Source: Lentimicrobiaceae bacterium (GTDB lineage Bacteria > Bacteroidota > Bacteroidia > Bacteroidales > JAGONC01). From it: a stretch of 5,185 nt of DNA. A program made the position numbers and the translations under genes. The notes under the pieces are model-generated. The model made no database searches, had not been told where the DNA came from, and saw nothing but the letters and a program-made list of their open reading frames with translations. Location of the stretch: assembly GCA_030621075.1 (NCBI GenBank), contig JAUXII010000107.1, forward strand, positions 1 through 5,185, written 5' to 3'. Positions within the stretch are counted from its first letter, which is position 1. Every line of letters begins with the position of its first letter. Shown here piece after piece: positions 1-5,185 of the stretch.

Positions 1-291
1 TCCACTCTCAGCATTAGGTGAGAATAATACCAGTTCTGTAATTTTATGTCCGAAAAGAATTGCAAATATTGCATGTCCTAATTCATGGACAGCAGTACCT
101 AACCATCCAAAAACATATAAGTATCCGCTTCGCCCCAATACTTTATAACTAAGATTTTCATTCAGTTTTGCAATAAAATTCATTAAAAAAGCCAGCAATA
201 ATAATGGCCCCAAAAGCACAAAAATCTGACTCAGGGTTGCAAGTAAAACATCAAGCAGGTAATTAAGAATGTTTAAAATGAATTGTTCCAT
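1..291 (-). CDS. M50-family (site-2-protease-like) membrane metallopeptidase, 3'-truncated
   Basis: An ATG at 289-291 opens a frame that runs off the left edge without a stop, giving 97 visible residues. An in-frame TAA lies nine codons upstream of that ATG, so the start is well bounded, although no clear Shine-Dalgarno is seen (usual in Bacteroidota). Residues 5-37 are strongly hydrophobic (VLLGPLLLLAFL core) and form one or two membrane segments. A second hydrophobic stretch at about 56-81 contains HELGH at residues 69-73, the HExxH zinc-binding and catalytic motif typical of M50 proteases, which sits in a membrane helix in that family. It is followed by an AIFAILFGHKITELVLF stretch of the kind seen after the motif in M50 proteins. 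The third zinc ligand (Asp in an NPDG-like motif) would be beyond the edge. The family cleaves substrates within or near the membrane; the substrate here is unknown. The gene lies 148 bp downstream of the giant secreted-protein gene and is separated from it by a terminator, so it is probably a separate transcription unit. Confidence 0.88.
   Translation of the reverse strand, partial: MEQFILNILNYLLDVLLATLSQIFVLLGPLLLLAFLMNFIAKLNENLSYKVLGRSGYLYVFGWLGTAVHELGHAIFAILFGHKITELVLFSPNAESG
73..87 (-). other. HELGH zinc-binding active-site motif of the M50 protease
   Basis: These bases encode His-Glu-Leu-Gly-His (residues 69-73 of the protease), matching HExxH. In M50 enzymes the two His bind zinc and the Glu is the general base. 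The motif lies inside a hydrophobic segment with Gly-Trp-Leu-Gly before it, as expected for an intramembrane active site. The gene therefore appears intact at its catalytic motif, but the distal ligand is outside the window. Confidence 0.88.
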
Positions 292-439
292 AATAGCTGG
301 CTTTTCATCATTTATTTATTTATCCCTGTTTGGATTGAAAAAAAAACAGTAAAAAAAGGTAAGTATTGCAGGATGCACCTGATTAAAGCATCTGTAAACT
401 TACCTTTTCTCTTATGATAGGGTGTCAGATTTTGGGTTC
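292..439. other. Intergenic region between the giant gene and the M50 gene
   Basis: These 148 bases hold the terminator hairpin (338-408) and an AT-rich stretch (301-336) before the M50 start. The minus strand here contains no TTTG at all, so the Bacteroidota -33 TTTG / -7 TAnnTTTG promoter pattern is not seen. The nearest partial matches (TACCTTTT at 361-354) fall inside the terminator stem. The M50 gene may use a degenerate promoter or depend on read-through past the AT-rich stem. No small ORF or RNA gene is evident. Confidence 0.5.
338..408 (-). terminator. Hairpin with double T-tract downstream of the giant gene
   Basis: Read on the minus strand, AAAAGGTAAGT (408-398) pairs perfectly over 11 bp with ACTTACCTTTT (364-354). 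The right arm runs into seven T (357-351), and after a 4-base gap come nine more T (346-338). Inside the 33-base loop a second hairpin is possible: GATGC (392-388) with GCATC (376-372). The structure starts 31 bases after the TAA of the giant CDS, the usual place for an intrinsic terminator. The stem is AT-rich (4 G/C of 11 pairs), so termination may be incomplete. On the opposite strand the arm ends in TTTTCTCTT, so weak bidirectional action is conceivable, but there is no plus-strand gene that needs it. Confidence 0.68.
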
Positions 440-3400
440 TTAGTTAATAATCAGCTTTTTAATAGTATACTCATTGCTGTTTTTATCAGTTACTTTGATG
501 AAGTAGATGCCTTTATCCAGGTCAGTGAGATTTATCTCCTGAACTTTTTGGGTAATAACATCGCTGGTGATAAATTTGCCAACAATGGAGTATATTTCAT
601 ACGCTAAGTCAACTCCGCCCGAATTAATATAAAACGTTCCATCACCCGGGTTGGGATAAATAGTTATATCGGCTAATGAAACACCTAACTCTTCCAATCC
701 AACAGTTACATGGATATATTCTGTTTTTGTCTCTGTGCTTTCGCCAAAAGTATTTGCAACTGTCAGTATCACGTCAAAATCGCCGGCATTATTGTAGACA
801 ACCAATGGATTTTGTTCGTTTGAGGTTATAGGGGTGCCACCTTCAAAAATCCATGTCCATGTTACAGGGTCTCCTCCGGTTGATTCATCTGTAAATTGAA
901 CGCTGCCTCCAACTGATATAGCTGTATTATCGGCAGAAAAGCCTGCCTCCGGAGCATATCCAACAAGGATATAATCAGCTTTATATTCTGTATCTTCTCC
1001 ATATTCATTGGTAACGACAAGCGTAACATCGTACGATCCGGCTGCATTGTAAACAATGCCTGTCGGGTTTTCGTCGGTTGATGAAGCAGGAGAAGCCCCT
1101 TCGAAGGTCCACGACCATGATGTAGGGATACCTGTTGAAAGGTCGGTAAAATCAATGCTGCTTCCAACCGTTATGATTATTTCACTGGCCATAAAATTAG
1201 CTGCAGGTGGGACTTCGGTACATCCACTTCCCGGTGTAGCAAAAATAGAGTCGCCGGCGCTGTTAATGGCAATAAATTCAGTAGAAGCACTCCAGCTTTC
1301 GGCCAGGCTGTTGTCATCACCTGGGTTGCATAGTGTTAACGAGGGCCCTTGTCCGTCAGGTTCAGTTGGCCAGGGAGCTTCATCATCATAAGGGACATAA
1401 TCCAGTACAGACCCAAATTGATTAGAAAGCTCAATGGGCTCACCGCCGTTATTTAATGAACTTCCATCGTCCCATTGATAGGCATTTATCCCAAATGTAT
1501 TGAAGAAAGCCGTTACATTTTGGGCGATCAGTAAATAATCTCCCGGGGCTATGGTAACATCAGGGAAAGTAAATAAAATCCCATCGGTGAAATAAAATCC
1601 TTCCATGTTAATGGCCTCAATATCATTGTTATATAATTCGATAAATTCCAATGAATCAGTCCCGGCTTCCGGTGGGTTATACATTATTTCAGAAATAACC
1701 AGATCGTATTGAATCGGGTCAAGAACAGTGATATATCCGACTTTTACTTCCGTATCTTCACCATACGCATTTGTAACGGTAAGCGAAACATCAAATTCAC
1801 CTGCTGTATTATATAATATACCAACCGGATCTTTTTGCGTGGAGGTGCCTGGTAAGCCACCAGGGAACGACCATGCCCAGGAATCCACTTCACCAAAAGA
1901 GAGATCGGTAAAGTCAATACTTTGCCCTGTGAAAAGATCTGTTTCGCTTGCCATAAAGTCCGCAACTGGCGGGCTGCCGGGTTCAAGAACAACAATGTAA
2001 CCTGTTTTTGTTTCGGTATCCTGTCCGTAATTGTTAACAACAGTTAATGTCACATCATAAGCGCCTGCCGTGTTATAGACAATACCCTGAGGATCCTGGT
2101 CATTTGAAGATGACGGTGTTCCGCCGGGGAATGACCATGACCATGTTAGCGGGTCACCCAGTGAAAGGTCGGTAAAGTTAACACTTTGACCGGCTTCAAT
2201 TTGTGTTTGATCAGCCTCAAAATTAGCTATTGGAACCATAGCACCGCATTCTGCTCCCGGTGTAGCAAAAATTGAATCACCGGCTGCGTTGATAGCAGCA
2301 AGTTCAAGAGATGCTGTCCAGAAATCAGGGATTGAGTTATCGTACGAAGGATCGCAGAATGTTAATGACGGGCCAAAACCATTTGCCTCGGGGGGCCATG
2401 GAGCCTCATCATCATAAGGAACATAGTCGGTGGTAAATCCATAGGCGTCATTTAATTCTACCTCGCCTCCTGTGTTGCTTAAAGAGCCACTGGTCCATTC
2501 GAGCGGACTAAATCCAAATGTATTTTCAAAAGCTTCCTGATCGTATGCTATGACGAGGTATTCGCCAACAGCCAGCGTAATATTGGGAAATGTAAAGCTA
2601 ACACTTTTTGTCAACTTAAATCCATTCAGATTTGTGGGTACCGGTTCATTGTTATAGATCTCAATAAACTCAATACTATCCGTTCCGGTTTCAGGTGGAT
2701 TATACATGATCTCTGTGATCACAATATCGGGTGGTGAATAGATGCAACCTGTGCCTGGTGACGCATAAATAGAGTCGCCGGCTGCATTAATACCCTGGTA
2801 GTCCATTGATGACGACCAGAAATCAGCAATAAAATTATCCTGGCTGGGGTCGCAGAATACCAGCGAAGGGCCATCTCCATCAGGCTCTGTTGGCCAAGGA
2901 GGGTTATCATCATAATCAACAATATCAACCATCCTGTTCAGGTTGTCCATCAGTATAATGTCTTCACCGCCATTACTCAACCCACCGCTGGTCCATTCGA
3001 GTGCTGTTACGCCAAATGTATTCATCATAGCTTCAGCGTTAACGGCAATAAGGACAAAATCACCGGCATTTAGCTGATATTGTGGGAAAGAAAACTCGAA
3101 CCCTTGCGAGAAATAGTAATTCTCCAATTCAACAGCTTCGGTTGTATTGTTATATACTTCAACAAATTCGAGTGAGTCTGTTCCGGATTCCGGCGGGTTA
3201 TACATAATCTCGGTGATAACAAGGTCGGGTATACCGGGGAAGATATGTGTAAGTGTTTGAGGCAGTGAATCAGGTACGGTAAATTGCCAGTTTCCGTCAA
3301 CCCAGTTATGATCCTGGTCATTCACACCCCACTCCCATGTATTGGCCCCATAGTCAACCGCCAAATCATATTGTGTGGCAAAAATATGGTCACCAGGGGT

Positions 3401-5185
3401 AACATCACCATGTGTTCCATCATCATAGAATGGAGCATGTTCAATGCCACCGCCCCAGCCCGGATCGTAAAATCCATCAGCTGTCCAGCTTCCTTTCAGG
3501 AAAAATCCTCCGAAAGTTTGTCCCTGAGAGTCATCAATAACAAACGTGATGGTAGCAAATACAGGTGGGGGGCCTGTTACTTCTGTATAGTTGATCGACA
3601 TGTCGTATGTAAACGTTGTAACATCTACGCCATTGGAAGAAAAAGGAACGTTTCCACCGGTACTTTGATCCCAGTTATGGTTCAGGGTCACTTTACATTC
3701 CCAATCGCCAACAGGTACCAATAACTCAAGGGTAAAAATATCATCACCATCAGGATCTTCCATTTCACCGATCAAGTCTGTGGGGTCCCAGTCGTTACCA
3801 CCTAATTCGGAAATAAAATTACCAGCTACAACAGGAATGGTGTGTGTAACAAGCTCGTCAGTAATATTAACCTTCCAGGTAACATCTTCATCTCCGGTAA
3901 GGATGATGTGTTGATTATTACTTGGATAATTCGGCTGGCTCCAGTCGTCACCTTCCAGCACTTTATATTCATTATCACCGGCCGACAATGTTTTTGTCAA
4001 TTCCCACACGCCATTAGTATTTTCAGAGAGGACATAATCAGGATCGGTTGTATTCCATCCCTGGAACGAACCAACTATCCTCGCTGTAGCTGCAAGGGTT
4101 TCAATATCACCCTGATTTCTTGGGTTGATGCGATAAAAAGGAGCAGACCAGTACCAGTCTACTACGCCGGTAATTGATGCATAGGTTTGCCCTACTTGCA
4201 TCGTAATATCACCAAAATGATAATTAACATTATCACCAACGTGAAAATAATAGGTAGTTGTTCCATCTGACCAGCTACACATATAATCATAGTCAGTATA
4301 TGATTCAACCGTAAAAGTTTCTATTTTCACCAATTGTCCTTCCCATTTTTCTCCCGGGTCGGTATCGGCAGGTATTATAGAGTCAATGTCGGAACCGTTA
4401 ATTACTGTTGGGCCGTATGGGGCATTACCGGTTGAAAGGGTGGAAATCAGTTGAGGATTTTCAAGTTCTGTCAGATTATTGTAAACAGTTCTTTCTCCAA
4501 CCATCAAAATTTCATCACCAACGGCCACCAGTGCATCGAATGAGTTATCATATATCAATACTCCATTATAAGCTCCTGCAGCGTCACTTATCCATACATT
4601 GTTATAGTCATCGTTGGCCGAAACAATTGTTTGAAAAGAAGCTGAATGCGTGTTATCCATTGTTCCGCCGGGATTGGTTGTGCTTGTAAATGCCACAGGC
4701 ATGATACCGGCATAAAAGTCATAATCGGTGCTGTTGGCGGCATCAGCAATGTTATCAACTGTAATATCTCCGGCCATATTGGAAGAGGCGCCACTCAGGT
4801 GGACCAGTTTATCGTTTGATCCATCGATTACAGCTGTTGAAAAGGTAATGGCAGCCGATCCTGTCAATGAATAATCAGCAGCGTTTACAGATGTCATGCT
4901 AAGACTATACATTAAATCAAGCTCCGTATTGCTGATGGCATAAGCATTTTCTATCGTAGCTGAAGTAGGTGTTTCGAAAATGGCATCGTCAACATATACT
5001 GTTGCTGATCCCGTCCAACCGGATGACACATCATAAACTCTGATTTCTGCATGGGCTGTTACAGCACCTGCAGGGGCAACTTTTGAGCCACTGGATAGCT
5101 GCTGCCAGTCGGGCGAATCGGTTGTGTAATCGCCATAATTACCTGATATAAAACTGCCGCCACTATCATACCATCTTATGGTTAC
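440..5185 (-). CDS. Giant multidomain T9SS-secreted protein with glucan-binding-like, lamin-tail and PKD modules (5'-truncated)
   Basis: The frame is open from the right window edge to a TAA stop at 440-442, giving 1581 visible residues. The N-terminus, and with it the signal peptide and true start, lies outside the window. A GTG at 5027-5029 can be read as a start, but the upstream codons continue a plausible domain (RWYDSGG..., DWQQL, APAGA), so it is an internal Val. Modules in order: CBM-like sandwich (1-71), Ig/Big_5-like (73-161), OB-fold-like (163-362), three E-set/X25/CBM48-like modules (367-650), LTD (653-814), LTD (819-980), two PKD (985-1156), LTD (1160-1322), two PKD (1326-1495) and a T9SS type A sorting domain (1503-1581). 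From family knowledge, the protein should cross the outer membrane by T9SS and be anchored on the surface or released. Glucan-type modules suggest polysaccharide binding and OB plus LTD modules are also common in extracellular nucleases, so substrate and enzymatic role are undetermined; no catalytic site is visible. The protein is acidic, with eight Cys in all. A hairpin terminator follows the stop. The CDS and T9SS call are very secure, the function is not. Confidence 0.96.
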   Translation of the reverse strand, partial: VTIRWYDSGGSFISGNYGDYTTDSPDWQQLSSGSKVAPAGAVTAHAEIRVYDVSSGWTGSATVYVDDAIFETPTSATIENAYAISNTELDLMYSLSMTSVNAADYSLTGSAAITFSTAVIDGSNDKLVHLSGASSNMAGDITVDNIADAANSTDYDFYAGIMPVAFTSTTNPGGTMDNTHSASFQTIVSANDDYNNVWISDAAGAYNGVLIYDNSFDALVAVGDEILMVGERTVYNNLTELENPQLISTLSTGNAPYGPTVINGSDIDSIIPADTDPGEKWEGQLVKIETFTVESYTDYDYMCSWSDGTTTYYFHVGDNVNYHFGDITMQVGQTYASITGVVDWYWSAPFYRINPRNQGDIETLAATARIVGSFQGWNTTDPDYVLSENTNGVWELTKTLSAGDNEYKVLEGDDWSQPNYPSNNQHIILTGDEDVTWKVNITDELVTHTIPVVAGNFISELGGNDWDPTDLIGEMEDPDGDDIFTLELLVPVGDWECKVTLNHNWDQSTGGNVPFSSNGVDVTTFTYDMSINYTEVTGPPPVFATITFVIDDSQGQTFGGFFLKGSWTADGFYDPGWGGGIEHAPFYDDGTHGDVTPGDHIFATQYDLAVDYGANTWEWGVNDQDHNWVDGNWQFTVPDSLPQTLTHIFPGIPDLVITEIMYNPPESGTDSLEFVEVYNNTTEAVELENYYFSQGFEFSFPQYQLNAGDFVLIAVNAEAMMNTFGVTALEWTSGGLSNGGEDIILMDNLNRMVDIVDYDDNPPWPTEPDGDGPSLVFCDPSQDNFIADFWSSSMDYQGINAAGDSIYASPGTGCIYSPPDIVITEIMYNPPETGTDSIEFIEIYNNEPVPTNLNGFKLTKSVSFTFPNITLAVGEYLVIAYDQEAFENTFGFSPLEWTSGSLSNTGGEVELNDAYGFTTDYVPYDDEAPWPPEANGFGPSLTFCDPSYDNSIPDFWTASLELAAINAAGDSIFATPGAECGAMVPIANFEADQTQIEAGQSVNFTDLSLGDPLTWSWSFPGGTPSSSNDQDPQGIVYNTAGAYDVTLTVVNNYGQDTETKTGYIVVLEPGSPPVADFMASETDLFTGQSIDFTDLSFGEVDSWAWSFPGGLPGTSTQKDPVGILYNTAGEFDVSLTVTNAYGEDTEVKVGYITVLDPIQYDLVISEIMYNPPEAGTDSLEFIELYNNDIEAINMEGFYFTDGILFTFPDVTIAPGDYLLIAQNVTAFFNTFGINAYQWDDGSSLNNGGEPIELSNQFGSVLDYVPYDDEAPWPTEPDGQGPSLTLCNPGDDNSLAESWSASTEFIAINSAGDSIFATPGSGCTEVPPAANFMASEIIITVGSSIDFTDLSTGIPTSWSWTFEGASPASSTDENPTGIVYNAAGSYDVTLVVTNEYGEDTEYKADYILVGYAPEAGFSADNTAISVGGSVQFTDESTGGDPVTWTWIFEGGTPITSNEQNPLVVYNNAGDFDVILTVANTFGESTETKTEYIHVTVGLEELGVSLADITIYPNPGDGTFYINSGGVDLAYEIYSIVGKFITSDVITQKVQEINLTDLDKGIYFIKVTDKNSNEYTIKKLIIN
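443..679 (-). other. T9SS type A C-terminal sorting domain (Por_secre_tail-like)
   Basis: The last 79 residues (1503-1581) hold the hallmarks of the T9SS cargo signal: a D-I-T-I-YPNP-GDGTFYI opening (YPNP at 647-658), a central YEIYSIVGKFI strand, an INLTDLDKGIYFIKV segment, and a Lys-rich end (KKLIIN). In this family the domain folds as a small beta-sandwich, is recognised by the outer-membrane translocon, and is cut off by a sortase-like peptidase as the cargo is linked to the surface or released. It carries seven Lys in 79 residues, in sharp contrast to the nearly Lys/Arg-free stalk before it. Confidence 0.95.
701..1210 (-). repeat. PKD domain pair 2 (PKD3 and PKD4)
   Basis: Two consecutive PKD-type Ig-like beta-sandwiches lie at residues 1326-1409 (959-1210) and 1412-1495 (701-952). 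PKD3 shows FTDLSTG, SWSWTFEG, NPTGIVYNAAGSYDV and TNEYGEDTEYK. PKD4 shows FTDESTGGDP, WTWIFEGGTP, NPLVVYNNAGDFDV and FGESTETK. These are the W-x-W-x-F-G-G, N-P and Y-N-x-A-G-x-[YF]-D-V hallmarks of the family. PKD domains act as spacers, or help bind polysaccharide or protein, in secreted enzymes and adhesins. This pair links LTD3 to the T9SS tail and is the counterpart of the 1718-2233 pair. Confidence 0.9.
1220..1708 (-). repeat. Lamin-tail-like domain 3 (LTD3)
   Basis: Residues 1160-1322 form the third LTD. It begins LVISEIMYNPPEAGTDSLEFIELYN, the signature opening of bacterial lamin-tail domains (quoted up to the conserved Glu and Asn). It continues with FPD-x(5)-PGDYLLIA, an LNNGGEPIEL segment, DYVPYDDEAPWPTEPDG, GPSLTLCNP, and a closing AGDSIFATPGSGC. 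It contains no Lys or Arg at all. Cys1286 and Cys1322 are 36 apart, as in the other two copies. LTDs are Ig-fold modules of surface proteins and extracellular nucleases; their ligand in bacteria is generally unclear. Confidence 0.88.
1718..2233 (-). repeat. PKD domain pair 1 (PKD1 and PKD2)
   Basis: Two PKD domains lie at residues 985-1067 (1985-2233) and 1072-1156 (1718-1972). PKD1 shows FTDLSLGDP, TWSWSFPGGTP, QGIVYNTAGAYDV and YGQDTETK. PKD2 shows FTDLSFGEVDS, WAWSFPGGLP, VGILYNTAGEFDV and YGEDTEVK. They sit between LTD2 and LTD3. The AG-x-YDV form of the first member and the AG-[ED]-FDV form of the second recur in the same order in PKD3/PKD4, which indicates that the pair was copied as a unit. 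Confidence 0.9.
2246..2731 (-). repeat. Lamin-tail-like domain 2 (LTD2)
   Basis: Residues 819-980 form the second LTD. Motifs are DIVITEIMYNPPETGTDSIE, FPNITLAVGEYLVIA, SNTGGEVEL, DYVPYDDEAPWP, GPSLTFCDP, and AGDSIFATPGAEC. It shares the exact 12-residue string DYVPYDDEAPWP and the 10-residue string AGDSIFATPG with LTD3, which LTD1 lacks, so LTD2 and LTD3 look like the closer pair. Cys944 and Cys980 are 36 residues apart. Confidence 0.88.
2744..3229 (-). repeat. Lamin-tail-like domain 1 (LTD1)
   Basis: Residues 653-814 form the first LTD, directly ahead of LTD2 with only a 4-residue linker. Motifs are DLVITEIMYNPPESGTDSLE, AGDFVLIAV, SNGGEDIIL, DYDDNPPWPTEPDGDGPSL, FCDP, and AGDSIYASPGTGC. 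It has 28 acidic residues against a single Arg. Cys778 and Cys814 are 36 apart. It has diverged more from LTD2 and LTD3 than they have from each other (YDDNPPWP instead of YDDEAPWP). Confidence 0.88.
3236..4087 (-). other. Three consecutive E-set/X25/CBM48-like (alpha-glucan-binding-type) modules
   Basis: Residues 367-451 open IVGSFQGWNTTDPDY and carry GVWELTKTLSAGDNEYKV, the G-S-F-x-G-W and W-x(n)-L-x-A-G-x-x-E-Y-K pattern of CBM48/CBM20-like modules. Residues 452-538 carry GNFISELGGNDWDP, DPDGDDIFTLEL and PVGDWECKVTLNHNWD, resembling the X25 module of pullulanases and amylopullulanases. Residues 543-650 form a third, less typical E-set unit with GGFFLKGSWTADGFYDPGW and YDDGTHGDVTPGDHIF. The many exposed-type Trp residues fit glycan stacking. 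From family knowledge such modules bind starch-like alpha-glucans, but motif resemblance alone cannot fix the ligand. The third unit is the least certain. Confidence 0.7.
4100..4699 (-). other. OB-fold-like region (DUF5689 or extracellular-nuclease-associated type)
   Basis: Residues 163-362 show NVWISDAAGAYNGVLIYD, VAVGDEILMVGERTVYNNLT, ELENPQLI, GEKWEGQLVKIETFTVES, and VGQTYASITGVVDW followed by YRINPRNQGDIE. The order of a 'displayed product' strand, a V-G-D-x-I-x-V-x-G strand, an L-T-E-L-x-N-P segment and a G-x(n)-I-N-P-R-x-x-x-D-I end is the layout I know from OB-fold regions before ExeM/NucH-type nucleases and in DUF5689 proteins of Bacteroidota. The role is probably ligand binding; no nuclease domain is visible nearby in the window. 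Confidence 0.55.
4703..5185 (-). other. N-terminal visible part: CBM-like sandwich followed by an Ig/Big_5-like domain
   Basis: Residues 1-71 (4973-5185) are the C-terminal part of a beta-sandwich: RWYDSGGSFISG, DWQQLSSGSKVAPAGAVTAHAEIRVYD (read as separate strands) and VYVDDAIFE. The pattern W-x-x-L, A-P-x-G-A-x-x-A-x-x-x-I-R-V and a closing Y-V-D-D-x-x-F is usual in CBM4/9-like and related secreted carbohydrate-binding modules. Residues 73-161 (4703-4969) follow the Big_5/SbsA-like Ig layout (ATIENAYAISNTELDLMYS, VNAADYSLTG, AGDITVDNIADAAN). Both calls rest on pattern only. Confidence 0.5.

Noticed and set aside
292..361. A Bacteroidota-type promoter for the M50 gene
   Set aside because: No TTTG -33 element or TAnnTTTG -7 element exists on the minus strand of the intergenic region. 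The partial match TACCTTTT lies in the terminator stem and has no partner.
1..439. A direct role of the M50 gene in type IX secretion
   Set aside because: T9SS cargo release uses a sortase-like peptidase, not an M50 enzyme, and T9SS cargo genes are usually scattered. Adjacency alone is not evidence.
422..607. 61-codon plus-strand frame overlapping the end of the giant gene
   Set aside because: It is antisense to the conserved T9SS sorting domain, ends within it, and shows no recognisable motif. It is a shadow frame.
1672..3220. Repeated DNA words (for example GGTGGGTTATACAT-like at 1671, 2694 and 3192, and CATCATCATAAGG at 1381 and 2407) as a CRISPR or mobile repeat
   Set aside because: The words fall at equivalent codons of the three LTD domains (EIMYNPP and YDD motifs), with irregular spacing, and are fully explained by protein-module duplication.
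3284..3724. 146-codon plus-strand frame
   Set aside because: It lies entirely opposite the E-set modules. Its Cys- and Lys/Arg-rich translation is unlike a folded domain and has no supporting ribosome site. The minus-strand frame explains this DNA.
5027..5029. GTG as the start codon of the giant protein
   Set aside because: The frame continues open through 52 more codons to the window edge and encodes a coherent beta-sandwich sequence (RWYDSGG, DWQQL, APAGA). There is also no signal peptide after the GTG, which a T9SS cargo must have. The codon is an internal Val.

Overview
The window looks like chromosomal DNA from a member of the Bacteroidota. The main evidence is a C-terminal type IX secretion (T9SS) sorting domain with a YPNP motif and a Lys-rich end on a very large, modular, PKD-rich secreted protein. 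Moderately AT-rich DNA and weak Shine-Dalgarno sequences fit this. The genus cannot be read from the sequence.

Both genes lie on the minus strand and both are cut by the window edges. From right to left (the direction of transcription), positions 5185 to 440 are one uninterrupted reading frame: the last 1581 residues of a giant exported protein whose N-terminus lies beyond the right edge. A rho-independent-type hairpin with T-tracts follows at about 338-408. From 291 to 1 comes the start of an M50-type (site-2-protease-like) membrane metallopeptidase with an HELGH zinc motif; its C-terminus lies beyond the left edge. I saw no RNA gene, CRISPR array, transposon or attachment site. The plus strand carries only shadow frames.

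The visible order of modules in the giant protein is: a CBM-like beta-sandwich; an Ig-like/Big_5-like domain; an OB-fold-like region (DUF5689 or nuclease-associated type); three E-set/X25/CBM48-like alpha-glucan-binding-type modules; two lamin-tail domains (LTD); two PKD domains; a third LTD; two more PKD domains; and the T9SS sorting domain. No catalytic domain is visible, so any enzyme would have to lie upstream of the window. Residue numbers throughout count from the codon at 5185-5183 as residue 1.

The most interesting structure is inside this gene. An LTD-PKD-PKD unit is repeated with a constant period of about 340 residues. Each LTD carries a Cys pair exactly 36 residues apart. The 850-residue LTD/PKD stalk has only eight Lys/Arg residues, including one stretch of 253 residues with none. 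I see no sign of a new multi-gene system here. The two genes are neighbours, but nothing in the sequence shows that they work together.
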